DNA of 64,000 nucleotides from Lachnospiraceae bacterium (lineage in GTDB: Bacteria; Bacillota; Clostridia; Lachnospirales; Lachnospiraceae). The notes under the pieces are model-generated. The model did not search any database and was not told the DNA's origin. It was given only the letters and a program-made list of their open reading frames with translations. The translations under genes and the position numbers were made by a program. Location of the stretch: positions 57,011 to 121,010 of the forward strand of contig JAEETA010000004.1 of NCBI GenBank assembly GCA_016286555.1, given 5' to 3'. Shown one piece after another: positions 1 to 8,529 of the stretch (positions are counted from its first letter, which is position 1; each line of letters begins with the position of its first letter).

Positions 1-816
1 CAGTGCCGTGTTGCCGGAATCCACGATGAGCTTTGCACCGATCCAGCTGATGACCAGGATGGTGGTATAGACTGTGGCGGACATCAGCGGCATGCTGATC
101 ACCATGATGTTCTCCGCTTTGACGAAGATCCTGTAGAGGTTCCGGCTGGCAGTCTTAAACCTTTCGGTCTGCTCGTCCTCCCGGACAAATGCCTTCACCA
201 CGCGGATGGCGGAGACATTCTCCTGGACGGAGGCGTTCAGGGCGTCATACTTCGGAAAGGCTTCCGAAAAAAGCTTGCTGGTCTTCGGCAGCAGGATAAA
301 CATCATCACCACCAGAAAAGCAAGGGCGATAAGGTAGATGCTGGCGATCCTGGCATTGATGTAAAATGCCATGCACAGCGCCACGATCATGCTGGAAGGG
401 GCACGGAACGCCATGCGGAGCATCATCTGATACGCGTTCTGAACGTTGGTCACATCCGTGGTGAGCCTGGTCACCAGGCCCGCCGTGCTGAAACGGTCGA
501 TGTTGGCAAAGGAGAAGGTCTGGATGTTCTCATACATGCTCTTGCGCAGATTCTTCGCAAGGCCGGCAGAGGCACGGGCGCCGAAAAAGCTGCCCATAAG
601 GCCGCCCAGCAGTCCGACGAGGGCTGCCAGTACCATCCAGAGTCCCACCTTCAGGATATGCGGCATACTGCCCGCATAGATCCCGTCGTCGATGATGGAC
701 GCCATCAGGTAAGGCACCACCATTTCCATCGCCACTTCCAGGATCATGGAAAGGGGCGTCACCACCGACGCGAGCTTATACTCTTTTACTTCTTTTAATA
801 CTCTTTTGAATCCCAT
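1..816 (-). CDS. ABC exporter, membrane-domain half (partial, runs off left edge)
   Basis: The first 272 codons of a minus-strand gene that continues beyond position 1. The start is ATG at 816, preceded by a clear AGGAG ribosome site. The translated part is a type I ABC exporter transmembrane domain: hydrophobic segments near residues 16-38, 58-82, 140-180 and 235-260, separated by the usual charged coupling-helix regions (RLTTDVTNVQ, VQENVSAIRVVKAFVRE). The ATP-binding domain should lie outside the window. The HerA-like gene ends only 14 bp upstream, so the two are probably co-transcribed. The substrate cannot be told; in Clostridia such proteins often pair with a second half-transporter as a multidrug or lipid exporter. 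Confidence 0.85.
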   Translation of the reverse strand, partial: MGFKRVLKEVKEYKLASVVTPLSMILEVAMEMVVPYLMASIIDDGIYAGSMPHILKVGLWMVLAALVGLLGGLMGSFFGARASAGLAKNLRKSMYENIQTFSFANIDRFSTAGLVTRLTTDVTNVQNAYQMMLRMAFRAPSSMIVALCMAFYINARIASIYLIALAFLVVMMFILLPKTSKLFSEAFPKYDALNASVQENVSAIRVVKAFVREDEQTERFKTASRNLYRIFVKAENIMVISMPLMSATVYTTILVISWIGAKLIVDSGNTAL

Positions 817-830
817 AAATGCTCCTACGA

Positions 831-2462
831 TCAGTTTTTAAAGAACAGTCCCATGATGTTGCGACCCAGGCTGGCACCTACGTTTCCACCCAGGGTCTTG
901 CCGAACTTGCCGCCCACGGCCCCCAGGGACTTGCCCACTTCACGGCCCACGGTACCCGCCGTGGTCTTGGCCACGGACTTGGCTGCGGCGTTCACCTTGT
1001 ACTCCATGGAATCCCGGTCGGGCTTCTTCTTTTTGGCCGCTGCCTGGGCGCTGAGTCCGGTGAGACCGGATGCGGATCCGGAAGATGCCGCGGGAGCCGG
1101 TGCATCCACAGCTGCGGCCTGGGGTGCCTGCGCAGCCTGTGAAGCGGCTGCCTCCTGCGCCGCTGCCGCCTCCAGTCCCTGTCTCGTCAGGAACTCGTAA
1201 GCGGACTCCCGGTCGAAGTAATCGTTGTATCTGGAATACAGCAGGTTGCTGCGGATCTGGCTGTCGCGCAGGGAATCGTCGATGGTGCCCATCTTACTCT
1301 GGGGCGGCAGGATCTTCACCCGCTGCACGATGGTGGGAACACCGCTTTCATCCAGCACGGACACCAGTGCCTCGCCCACTGCCAGCTCGGTGATGGCATC
1401 GTAGGTCTTGAAGTTCGGATTCTCCCGGAAGGAATCTGCCGCTGCCCGCACTGCCTTCTGCTCCGCGGGGGTGTATGCGTGAAGGGCATGCTGGATCTTG
1501 TTCCCCAGCTGGGCCAGGACGCCGTCGGGCACATCCTTGGGGGACTGGGTGACAAAATAGATGCCCACGCCCTTGGAACGGATCAGCTTCACCACCTGCT
1601 CGATCTTTGCCAGCAGGGTCTTGGAAGTGCCGGAGAACAGGAGGTGCGCTTCATCGAAGAAGAAGACCATCCTGGGCTTTGCCCCGTCTCCCACCTCGGG
1701 CAGGCTCTCCATGAGCTCGCACATGAGCCAGAGCAGGAAGGTGGCGTACATATTGGGCTTGTGGATCAGCTCGCGGCAGTCCAGCACCTGGATGGAACCC
1801 TTGTCGGTGCCGTTCATGGTGAACCAGTCGCTGATGGACAGCGCGGGCTCGCCGAAGAACTGATCGGCGCCCTCGGTCTCCAGCGCCACGATGGCGCGGA
1901 TGATTGCATTGACGCTGGCTCTGGCGATGTTGCCGTACTCGGAAGCGTATTCCTTCGCATTGTCCGCCACATAGTTCAGCATCGCCTTCAGATCCTTGGT
2001 ATCGATCAGCAGGAGACCATTGTCATCCGCGATCTTAAAGACCACTGCCAGAAGGTCTGTCTGGGTATCGTTCAGATCCAGGATCCGGGCCAGCAGCAGG
2101 GGCCCCATCTCGGAGATGGTGGTGCGCAGCGGCATGCCGCCCTTCGCATACAGATCCCAGAAGGTTGTGGGATAGGAGGTGAAACGGAAGCCCGCCTGAT
2201 CCAGGCCGAACCTGCGGATCCGCTCCTGCATGTCCGCGGAGTCAACGCCGGGAGCACACATACCTGCCAGGTCCCCCTTCACATCCGCGAAGAATACGGG
2301 AACCCCCGCATCGCTGAAGGACTCTGCCAGCACCTTTAAGGTGATGGTCTTACCGGTACCGGTGGCACCTGCAATGAGGCCGTGCCGGTTGGCCATGGAA
2401 GGATAGATGTACACCTTCTCGTCACCGCTGTTTCCGATCCAGATCTTATTGTCAAAAAACAT
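831..2462 (-). CDS. HerA-like helicase/ATPase, DUF853 family
   Basis: A 543-residue cytosolic P-loop ATPase of the DUF853/HerA-like group (YjgR type). Walker A is GATGTGKT near residue 32, and a Walker B-like FFFDEAH lies near residue 267. Further family features are the VFFADVKGDL strand after the P-loop and IYFVTQSPKDVP. The tail from about residue 430 is Ala/Pro-rich and then Gly/Lys-rich and basic, probably flexible. The start has a GGAGGG ribosome site 8 bases upstream. Family members are related to DNA-translocating HerA, but the role of the DUF853 branch is not well established. The downstream gene is an ABC exporter. Confidence 0.88.
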   Translation of the reverse strand: MFFDNKIWIGNSGDEKVYIYPSMANRHGLIAGATGTGKTITLKVLAESFSDAGVPVFFADVKGDLAGMCAPGVDSADMQERIRRFGLDQAGFRFTSYPTTFWDLYAKGGMPLRTTISEMGPLLLARILDLNDTQTDLLAVVFKIADDNGLLLIDTKDLKAMLNYVADNAKEYASEYGNIARASVNAIIRAIVALETEGADQFFGEPALSISDWFTMNGTDKGSIQVLDCRELIHKPNMYATFLLWLMCELMESLPEVGDGAKPRMVFFFDEAHLLFSGTSKTLLAKIEQVVKLIRSKGVGIYFVTQSPKDVPDGVLAQLGNKIQHALHAYTPAEQKAVRAAADSFRENPNFKTYDAITELAVGEALVSVLDESGVPTIVQRVKILPPQSKMGTIDDSLRDSQIRSNLLYSRYNDYFDRESAYEFLTRQGLEAAAAQEAAASQAAQAPQAAAVDAPAPAASSGSASGLTGLSAQAAAKKKKPDRDSMEYKVNAAAKSVAKTTAGTVGREVGKSLGAVGGKFGKTLGGNVGASLGRNIMGLFFKN

Positions 2463-2636
2463 GAGCCTTCCCTCCTATTTTCGGTTGCGCAAGTAACACG
2501 GACAGGCCTTTCCCGTCCTTGTTTTTGTCAGAAAGCGGGGGCTTCCCGAAGAAACCCACCATGAAAGATTATAGCAAATCGGCCCTGTGAATACAAATCG
2601 GCGGGACGCTTCCCGCCGCGGAAACGCGAAATTTTT

Positions 2637-2670
2637 TATAAAAAAATTCCCGCCCCGCACGAAGGCGGGA
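2637..2670 (-). terminator. Intrinsic terminator after the cysteine-cluster gene
   Basis: On the minus strand the arms TCCCGCC (2664-2670) and GGCGGGA (2648-2654) form a GC-rich hairpin followed by a run of T at 2637-2646. It lies about 100 bp past the stop codon at 2769 and would end the ligase-iorAB-cysteine cluster operon. The rest of the 306-bp gap 2463-2768 shows no gene; it should also hold the promoter of the HerA-like gene. Confidence 0.7.
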
Positions 2671-2768
2671 CGGAAACGCATCACGGATATTTTGCCCGAT
2701 TTTTGTTATTTTGCGGCTTCGTGAGAATCTTTCTCGGCAGGGCCTCCTCCGGGGCACTGCGCGCGCCG

Positions 2769-3449
2769 TCAGGCCTGCAGGAGCGCATCTCTGCGCTGCG
2801 CAAACTCCGCGTAAAAATCCCCCGATTCATAAGGCGCATAAAAGAGGGAAAAGACTCTGCGGATGACGGTTTCATTGGGCGTCTGTCCTCGCATGGCCAC
2901 GGCAATCTCGTGCCAGTGCAAAAGGAACTCCGCATAGCGCTCATCATCAATGGCAGCATCCGCAATCCATTTTTTCACCTTTACCTTACTGCGGGGATGA
3001 TCGCATTCTCCGTCCTGCAGGAAGTAGGAAAAACCATCTTCCGTATAGATCCGTCCCAAAGGGAAGAGCCTGCACAGATCCGGGCGCTTCGTATAGACGG
3101 AGCACTGGCCGGCATCGTTTAAGAAAGGGCAGGGGCGCAGTTCCTCCCCGCAAACGTTGCGGAGCGGATCTCCCGTCACATCCTTTTTCGGAATGCCACG
3201 CAAGACCGGCATCAGCATCCCGTCCCGGATGGTCAGCTCCAGCTTCCGGGCTTCGATCAGTTCCGTCAGTGTGAATCCGGTGGCTTCCGAGAGGTGATGC
3301 ACATCCAGAGGCGTCAGCACGATGGAGTCCACCATGACCTCACAGCATCTGGAGCACCCTTTGCAGCCGCCTGTGTCCGCCCGGACCATATCCCGGGGCG
3401 TATACAGTTTTCCGTCGGAGATCTCCTCCAGAGAACCTTCTCTCAGCAT
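2769..3449 (-). CDS. YkgJ-type cysteine-cluster protein
   Basis: A 226-residue soluble protein of the YkgJ/CxxCxxCC family, thought to bind zinc or an iron-sulfur cluster. Visible motifs are GCKGCSRCC near residues 29-37, CPFL with CSVYTKRPDLCRLFPLG near residues 90-115, and a later CDH. The start at 3449 has AAAAGGA about 10 bases upstream. It begins 15 bp after the iorB stop and is therefore the last gene of the iorAB operon. The family has no settled biochemical role. Co-transcription with an iron-sulfur oxidoreductase suggests, by inference only, a part in cluster handling or metal supply for that enzyme. Confidence 0.85.
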   Translation of the reverse strand: MLREGSLEEISDGKLYTPRDMVRADTGGCKGCSRCCEVMVDSIVLTPLDVHHLSEATGFTLTELIEARKLELTIRDGMLMPVLRGIPKKDVTGDPLRNVCGEELRPCPFLNDAGQCSVYTKRPDLCRLFPLGRIYTEDGFSYFLQDGECDHPRSKVKVKKWIADAAIDDERYAEFLLHWHEIAVAMRGQTPNETVIRRVFSLFYAPYESGDFYAEFAQRRDALLQA

Positions 3450-3464
3450 TTTTCTTACATCCTT

Positions 3465-4040
3465 TTACCGCTGTCTTCCCAGAGCAAAAGCCTTCCGGTT
3501 CAGCTCCAGGAATTTGGGCGGCACATTTTTCTCCAGGGCCTGCTGCCACACCGCTTCCGGGATCTCCGGGAAATACAGGGAAAGTCTCCCCATGAGTGCG
3601 ATGTTCACGGCCTTGGCACTGCCCGCTTCCTCTGCCATCCGCAGAAAATCATCTGCGTCCACCAGAGCACCGGCTGCTTCCATTTTCGTGACCAGATCCT
3701 CAGGATAAACTGCATCCCCTGCGATGACGGGCATGGGCTCCATGCGCTGGGTATTGACGATGATGCGGCCGCCTGTCTTCAGATATTCCAGCCATCTGGC
3801 AGCCTCCAGCAACTCGAAGGACAGGATGATGTCCGCCTCTCCCCTGTCAATGATGGGGGAACGGACCAGATCACCGAAGCGGACATAGGTTACCACGCTG
3901 CCGCCCCGCTGGCTCATACCGTGTACCTCGGATACCTTTACGTCAAATCCCTGTTCCAGTAAAACGGCGCCCAGAAGTTTGCTGGCAAGAAGGGTTCCCT
4001 GTCCGCCGACGCCGACGATCATGATATTTTTCGTTTCCAT
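3465..4040 (-). CDS. iorB: Indolepyruvate ferredoxin oxidoreductase, beta subunit
   Basis: The 191-residue gamma-domain subunit of a 2-oxoacid:ferredoxin oxidoreductase. Starting at ATG 4040 it opens METKNIMIVGVGGQGTLL, the family hallmark (GxGGQGT). A longer reading frame back to 4085 exists, but the 4040 start overlaps the iorA stop by one base (TGATG), which points to translational coupling. Later motifs are VSEVHGMSQRGGSV and the SF(E/L)LLEA helix. With IorA it oxidatively decarboxylates aryl pyruvates (indolepyruvate, phenylpyruvate) to aryl-acetyl-CoA and reduces ferredoxin in the cytosol. Confidence 0.93.
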   Translation of the reverse strand: METKNIMIVGVGGQGTLLASKLLGAVLLEQGFDVKVSEVHGMSQRGGSVVTYVRFGDLVRSPIIDRGEADIILSFELLEAARWLEYLKTGGRIIVNTQRMEPMPVIAGDAVYPEDLVTKMEAAGALVDADDFLRMAEEAGSAKAVNIALMGRLSLYFPEIPEAVWQQALEKNVPPKFLELNRKAFALGRQR

Positions 4041-5770
4041 CAGCAGGTTCCCTCCAATGCGCCAAAACGGCAGAGCTGCGTGCATACCTTACATCCGATG
4101 CACAGGGTCCGGTCGATCTGTACCTTGCCGTCCACAACGGAAATGGCAGGGCAGCCGATCTGCATACATGCCTTACAACCGACACACTTGTCATGATTTA
4201 CACTGATGGGAGGCTTATGCTCCACACCTTTGATCATGACGCAGGGTCTGCGGCTGATGATGATGGAGGGACCTTCGTAGGCCAGCTCCTCCCGGATCAC
4301 CTGCTCAGTGGTCTTCAGATCGTAAGGATCCGTCACCACCACATGCTCATATCCCAGAGCACGGCAAAGGGCCTCCAGGTCCACCTTCCCCGCGGGCTCT
4401 CCACGGAGATTCTTACCGGTGGTGGGATTTTGCTGATGTCCCGTCATACCCGTGATAGAATTGTCCAGGATGATCACGGTGGAATTGCTCATATTGTAGG
4501 CGACGTCCGTGATGCCGGTGATACCGGAGTGAATGAAGGTGGAATCGCCGATGACGCCCACGCTCTTTTTTTCACCCTCGGGACCCATCGCTTTGTTAAA
4601 GCCGTGGAGACCGGAGCAGGAAGCACCCATACAAACATTCAGGTCCATGGCATTTAACGGCGCCACAGCTCCCAGAGTGTAGCAGCCGATGTCACCGTAG
4701 ACCATGCACTTTAATTTCTTCAGCAGATGGAAGATCCCGCGATGAGGGCATCCTGCACACATGACGGGAGGTCTGCCGGGGATCTCGTCGGGAAGAGAAG
4801 TGCAGGTCGGCTCCTCCATTCCCATGCAGTGCCGGATCAGGTTCGGAGAAAACTCTCCGCAGATGGGGAACCGGTCCTTACCCTCCACGGTAAGTCCCAG
4901 GGCTCTGCAGTGGGTCTCGATGAAAGGATCCAGCTCCTCCAGAACGATGAGACGGTCCACCTTCGCGGCAAAATCACGGATCAGCTTCTCGGGAAGGGGC
5001 CAGATCATACCCAGTTTCAGAATGCTGGCATTCTCACCGAACACCTCTCTCGCATACTGGTAGGAGGTGGAGGAGGTGATGATTCCCAAAGAAGTATCGC
5101 CCAGTTCGGCGCGGTTCAGATCACAGGTTTCCGCCCAGGCGATCAGATCCTTCGTCCGCTGCTCCACGCGCACGTGTCCGTCCCGGGAGTTCTTGGTCAT
5201 CATGACCTTGGTGGGATCCTTCTGATAAGGGACCTGTGCAGGTTCGACCCGTTCTCCTGCGGTGACCACACTCTGGGAATGGGCCACTCTGGTGCAGAGT
5301 TTTAAGAAGACGGGGGTATTAAACTGCTCGGAGATCTCAAAGGCTTTTTTTGCAAAAAGCAGTGCCTCAGCGGAATCGGAGGGCTCCAGCATGGGGACTT
5401 TTGCAGCCTGCGCATAGTGCCTGGAGTCCTGCTCGTTCTGGGAGGAATGCATGCCGGGATCGTCCGCCACACAGATCACCAGTCCGGCATTCAACCCCTG
5501 GTAGGAAATGGTAAAGAGGGGATCCGCCGCCACATTAAGGCCCACGTGCTTCATGGCGGAAGCGGCGCGGACACCGCCCAGGGTAGCACCGTGTGCGGCT
5601 TCCAGAGCCACCTTCTCGTTGGGGGCCCACTCACAATAGATCTCGTCATATTTTGCAGCTTCCTCGGTGATCTCCGTGCTGGGAGTCCCGGGATAGCTGG
5701 AGATAAACCGCACGCCCGCTTCGTAGAGTCCTCTGGCTACGGCTTTGTTTCCAAGCATCAATTCCTTCAT
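4040..5770 (-). CDS. iorA: Indolepyruvate ferredoxin oxidoreductase, alpha subunit
   Basis: 576 residues with the standard IorA layout: an N-terminal pyruvate-binding domain (MLGNKAVARGLYEAGVRFISSYPGTPSTEI), a middle domain, a thiamine-diphosphate domain (GDSTFIHSGITGITDVAYN, with the metal-binding GDS and downstream DNS), and two C-terminal 4Fe-4S motifs, CVGCKACMQIGCP and CIGCKVCTQLC. All eight cluster cysteines are present, though the first set has the spacing CX2CX2CX3CP common in this enzyme. The ribosome site is AAAAGGA. The enzyme is oxygen-sensitive and needs CoA, TPP and ferredoxin. An acyl-CoA ligase lies 58 bp upstream and iorB overlaps the stop, so the genes probably form one operon. 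Confidence 0.95.
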   Translation of the reverse strand: MKELMLGNKAVARGLYEAGVRFISSYPGTPSTEITEEAAKYDEIYCEWAPNEKVALEAAHGATLGGVRAASAMKHVGLNVAADPLFTISYQGLNAGLVICVADDPGMHSSQNEQDSRHYAQAAKVPMLEPSDSAEALLFAKKAFEISEQFNTPVFLKLCTRVAHSQSVVTAGERVEPAQVPYQKDPTKVMMTKNSRDGHVRVEQRTKDLIAWAETCDLNRAELGDTSLGIITSSTSYQYAREVFGENASILKLGMIWPLPEKLIRDFAAKVDRLIVLEELDPFIETHCRALGLTVEGKDRFPICGEFSPNLIRHCMGMEEPTCTSLPDEIPGRPPVMCAGCPHRGIFHLLKKLKCMVYGDIGCYTLGAVAPLNAMDLNVCMGASCSGLHGFNKAMGPEGEKKSVGVIGDSTFIHSGITGITDVAYNMSNSTVIILDNSITGMTGHQQNPTTGKNLRGEPAGKVDLEALCRALGYEHVVVTDPYDLKTTEQVIREELAYEGPSIIISRRPCVMIKGVEHKPPISVNHDKCVGCKACMQIGCPAISVVDGKVQIDRTLCIGCKVCTQLCRFGALEGTC

Positions 5771-5828
5771 AAAATATTCTGTCCTTTTCGGGTAAAAATG
5801 GATTGCAGCATGACAGTTCTGTCACAAA

Positions 5829-7463
5829 TCAGCTGCGATTTTCCTGTGCCACCAGCTGGTCGGCGCCGTGACGTTTCCGCAGTACGGGCTTCTCGATCTT
5901 TCCTGTGGCGTTCCGGGGAATCTCCTCGAAGAAGATCTCCTTGGGTCTCTTGTAACGGGCCAGGCCCATGCAGAACTCCTCGATCTCTTCCTTGGTGCAG
6001 GTGAAGCCTTCCTTGATCTCAATGATGGCCGCGGTCTTCTCTCCCAGACGGTAGTCGGGGATGCCGATGACGGCCACATCCTTTACTTTGTCGTAGCCAC
6101 GGATGAAGTTCTCGATCTGCACGGGGTAGATGTTCTCGCCACCGCTGACGATGACGTCCTTCTTTCTGTCCACCAGGAAGATAAAGCCGTCCTCATCCGT
6201 CATCGCCATGTCGCCGGTGTAGAGCCAGCCGTCCTTCAGAACCTCTGCGGTGGCCTCGGGATTGTTGTAATAGCAGGTCATGACGCCGGGGCCCTTAACG
6301 CAGAGCTCACCCACTTCTCCCTGCTTAACTTCCTTGTCGTCCTCGCCTACGATCTTGCACTCCCAGCGATAACCGGGCACGCCGATGGCACCCACTTTGT
6401 GGATGTTCTCCACGCCCAGATGCACGCAGCCGGGGCCGGTGGATTCGGAAAGACCGTAGTTCGTGTCGTAGTCATGATTCGGGAAGTATTCCTTCCAGCG
6501 CTTGATAAGGCTGGGAGGAACGGGCTGTGCACCGATGTGCATCAGTCTCCACTGATCCAGCTGATAGTCGGAAAGCTTCAGTTCCCCTCTGTCCAGGCCG
6601 TCCAGGATATCCTGAGCCCAGGGCACCAGGAGCCAAACGATGGTGCAGTGCTCCGTGGAAATGGCGGAGAGAATGGTACCCGGCTTTGCACCTTTCAGAA
6701 GGACTGCCTTGCTGCCGGCAACCAGGGAACCCATCCAGTGGAATTTCGCACCGGTATGATACAGGGGCGGAATGCAGAGGAAGGTATCTTCACGGCCGGT
6801 GGAGTGGTGCTTCTGCTCCATCTCCGCAGCCTGTGTCAGGGACAGATGCTTGTGCAGGATCGCCTTGGGGAATCCGGTGGTGCCGGAGGAAAAATAGATG
6901 GCACCGTAATCATCGTCAGTGATGGTCACATCCGGAGCGACGCTGGAGCAATCCGCCACCAGCTCGCGATAGCTCTCCGCGAAACGGGGACAATTGTCTC
7001 CCACATACAGCAGGAGCCTGCCCTTGCTGAGCCTGTCCGCAATGGCCTCGATACGGCCGATAAACTCCGGTCCGAAGACCACCAGCTGCACCTCCGCCAG
7101 CTCCGCGCAGTACATGATCTCGTCGGAATCATAGCGGAAGTTGAAGGGAACGGCGATGGCGCCGCTCTTCAGAATGCCGAAATAGATGGGCAGCCATTCC
7201 AGACAGTTGTACATAATAATAGCCACGCGGTCTCCTTTTTGAATCCCCCGCTCAATGAGGAGATTGGCAAACCGGTTGGCTTTTTCTTCGAAAACGCTCC
7301 AGGTGATCTCACGACGGTAGGGTGCAAAAACGCTGGGCTCGATGAGCTCGTACTCCTTCCAGGTAACGCGGCGGGTATCCGCCTCCTCGGGGTTAAGCTC
7401 CACCAGTGCAACCTCATCTCCGTACAGCCTTGCATTCCGATCCAGGTATTCCGTTACAGGCAT
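5829..7463 (-). CDS. AMP-forming acyl-CoA ligase, class I adenylate-forming
   Basis: A 544-residue member of the ANL superfamily. I chose ATG 7463, which has AAAGGAGC 8 bases upstream, over a start 13 codons earlier. The P-loop reads FSSGTTGFPKAI, followed by the aromatic motif YGLSESTGP, the hinge YTGDMAMTDEDGFIFLVDRKKDVI and a C-terminal catalytic lysine in NATGKIEKP. It activates a carboxylic acid as acyl-AMP and transfers it to CoA. An unusual stretch near residues 20-55 precedes the usual TW-x-F-E start of the fold. It lies at the head of the iorAB operon, so an aryl or branched-chain acid is a plausible substrate; this is inference. Confidence 0.87.
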   Translation of the reverse strand: MPVTEYLDRNARLYGDEVALVELNPEEADTRRVTWKEYELIEPSVFAPYRREITWSVFEEKANRFANLLIERGIQKGDRVAIIMYNCLEWLPIYFGILKSGAIAVPFNFRYDSDEIMYCAELAEVQLVVFGPEFIGRIEAIADRLSKGRLLLYVGDNCPRFAESYRELVADCSSVAPDVTITDDDYGAIYFSSGTTGFPKAILHKHLSLTQAAEMEQKHHSTGREDTFLCIPPLYHTGAKFHWMGSLVAGSKAVLLKGAKPGTILSAISTEHCTIVWLLVPWAQDILDGLDRGELKLSDYQLDQWRLMHIGAQPVPPSLIKRWKEYFPNHDYDTNYGLSESTGPGCVHLGVENIHKVGAIGVPGYRWECKIVGEDDKEVKQGEVGELCVKGPGVMTCYYNNPEATAEVLKDGWLYTGDMAMTDEDGFIFLVDRKKDVIVSGGENIYPVQIENFIRGYDKVKDVAVIGIPDYRLGEKTAAIIEIKEGFTCTKEEIEEFCMGLARYKRPKEIFFEEIPRNATGKIEKPVLRKRHGADQLVAQENRS

Positions 7464-7575
7464 TTTCTGTGCTCCTTTGCGCGTATGATCTGCGGTCCGC
7501 ATGCGCAGACCGTATCAGATAAACTTTATCATTTTCGCTCCTTTGCGTCAACGATTTAAAGCGGCAAAGTAACGC

Positions 7576-7604
7576 TTGACGAAAGCAAGAATTTATCTTA
7601 TAGT
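7576..7604 (+). promoter_or_regulatory. SigA-type promoter of the TPP riboswitch-thiT transcript
   Basis: The -35 box TTGACG (7576-7581) and -10 box TATAGT (7599-7604) are separated by exactly 17 bases. The predicted transcript starts near 7611, just before the thiamine-pyrophosphate aptamer. Confidence 0.75.
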
Positions 7605-7612
7605 TTTCACCG

Positions 7613-7707
7613 CAGTCATCCGGGGGTGCGGTTCATCCGCTGAGATCGGTAGAAGCTACCGGAACCCTTAAAACTTGATCCGGATAATTCCGGCGGAAGG
7701 AAGGAAA
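7613..7707 (+). ncRNA. TPP riboswitch (THI element)
   Basis: The leader carries the conserved elements of the thiamine-pyrophosphate aptamer in order: GGGGGTGC with CGCTGAGAT (7623-7646), a variable P3-side hairpin around AGAAGCT, ACCCTTAAAACTTGATC (7664-7680) and GGATAATTCCGGCG (7682-7695). It precedes a thiamine transporter gene, which is the expected target. No terminator hairpin lies between the aptamer and the start codon at 7713. The ribosome site AAGGAAGG sits directly on the 3' edge of the aptamer (7697-7704), so ligand binding probably blocks translation by hiding it. Confidence 0.9.
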
Positions 7708-7712
7708 GAAAA

Positions 7713-8453
7713 ATGAACGAATCTATCTTTTACTACTCTGAAGTCAACGACTGGGGGGAAGTGGTCTATTACCCCACAGGTTCGGGCGTGGCGTTACTGC
7801 TGTTCCTGATCTTTGCAGTCATCACCCTGGCACTGGTTTTGTCTGCCATCGAAGGAAAGAAGGCGGCAGGCATTGACACTGCGGATCCCGACGCGCGGAT
7901 CCCGCTTCCCGCCAATCCCTTAAAAATGTCCGCAAAACAACTGACTTTCTGTGCTGTATCCATCGCACTGGGCATGGTGCTCTCCGAGATCAAGCTCTAT
8001 CATTTCCCCACCGGCGGCTCCATCACTCTGGTTTCCATGCTGATGGTCACCCTGCCCGGCTACCTCTTCGGACCCGGCGCAGGCCTCTTCTCCGCAGTGG
8101 GCTACGGTCTCCTGCAGCTCCTGATCGATCCTTACGTACTCTATCCCGGCCAGCTGGTGCTGGATTACATCCTGGCCTTCGGTCTGCTGGGTCTCTCCGG
8201 CTTCTTCTGGCTGAAGAAGTACGGTCTCATCAAGGGTTACCTGGTGGGCGTCACCGGGCGGTTTCTCATGAGCTTTTTGAGCGGCTGGATCTTCTTCGGC
8301 GCCTATGCCTGGGACGGCTGGAGCCCCTGGGCTTACTCCCTGGTCTACAATGCGATCTACATCTACGCAGAGGCACTCCTCACCGTTGTGATCCTGGCGC
8401 TGCCTCCCGTTCGGAATGCGATCCGCGCCGTCCGGAATTTCGCACACAATTGA
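7713..8453 (+). CDS. thiT: ECF thiamine transporter substrate-binding subunit
   Basis: A 246-residue integral membrane S-component of an energy-coupling factor transporter. After one extra N-terminal membrane helix (residues 25-45) and a short polar linker it shows the six-helix ThiT core: a helix with SEIKLYHFPTGGSITL, GYLFGPGAGLFSAVGYGLLQLLIDPY, QLVLDYILAFGLLG and a final YIYAEALLTVVILAL. The Tyr/Trp/Glu-rich loops fit thiamine binding. It imports thiamine when docked on the shared EcfAA'T module, which is encoded elsewhere. The upstream TPP riboswitch confirms the substrate class. The extra N-terminal helix is not typical of the approximately 190-residue ThiT. Confidence 0.92.
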   Translation: MNESIFYYSEVNDWGEVVYYPTGSGVALLLFLIFAVITLALVLSAIEGKKAAGIDTADPDARIPLPANPLKMSAKQLTFCAVSIALGMVLSEIKLYHFPTGGSITLVSMLMVTLPGYLFGPGAGLFSAVGYGLLQLLIDPYVLYPGQLVLDYILAFGLLGLSGFFWLKKYGLIKGYLVGVTGRFLMSFLSGWIFFGAYAWDGWSPWAYSLVYNAIYIYAEALLTVVILALPPVRNAIRAVRNFAHN

Positions 8454-8474
8454 TGACACGATCCGATCATAACA

Positions 8475-8512
8475 AAAACGCCCCGGGTGAGATCCTCATC
8501 CGGGGCGCTTTT
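8475..8512. terminator. Bidirectional intrinsic terminator between thiT and the lipoprotein gene
   Basis: A 13-bp stem, CGCCCCGGGTGAG (8479-8491) with CTCATCCGGGGCG (8495-8507), has one G-U pair and a 3-base loop. It is flanked by a T run on the plus side and AAAAA on the other, so it can end both convergent transcripts. Confidence 0.88.
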
Positions 8513-8529
8513 CATCGCTATCCTTCGTT

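Noticed and set aside
4041..4085. Upstream start for iorB at 4085
   Set aside because: The extension MHAALPFWRIGGNLL overlaps the iron-sulfur coding end of iorA and is not part of the family; the ATG at 4040 gives the conserved start and couples to the iorA stop.
5868..7559. 563-codon plus-strand frame opposite the acyl-CoA ligase
   Set aside because: Antisense shadow: the ligase on the minus strand has all catalytic motifs, while this translation resembles nothing known.
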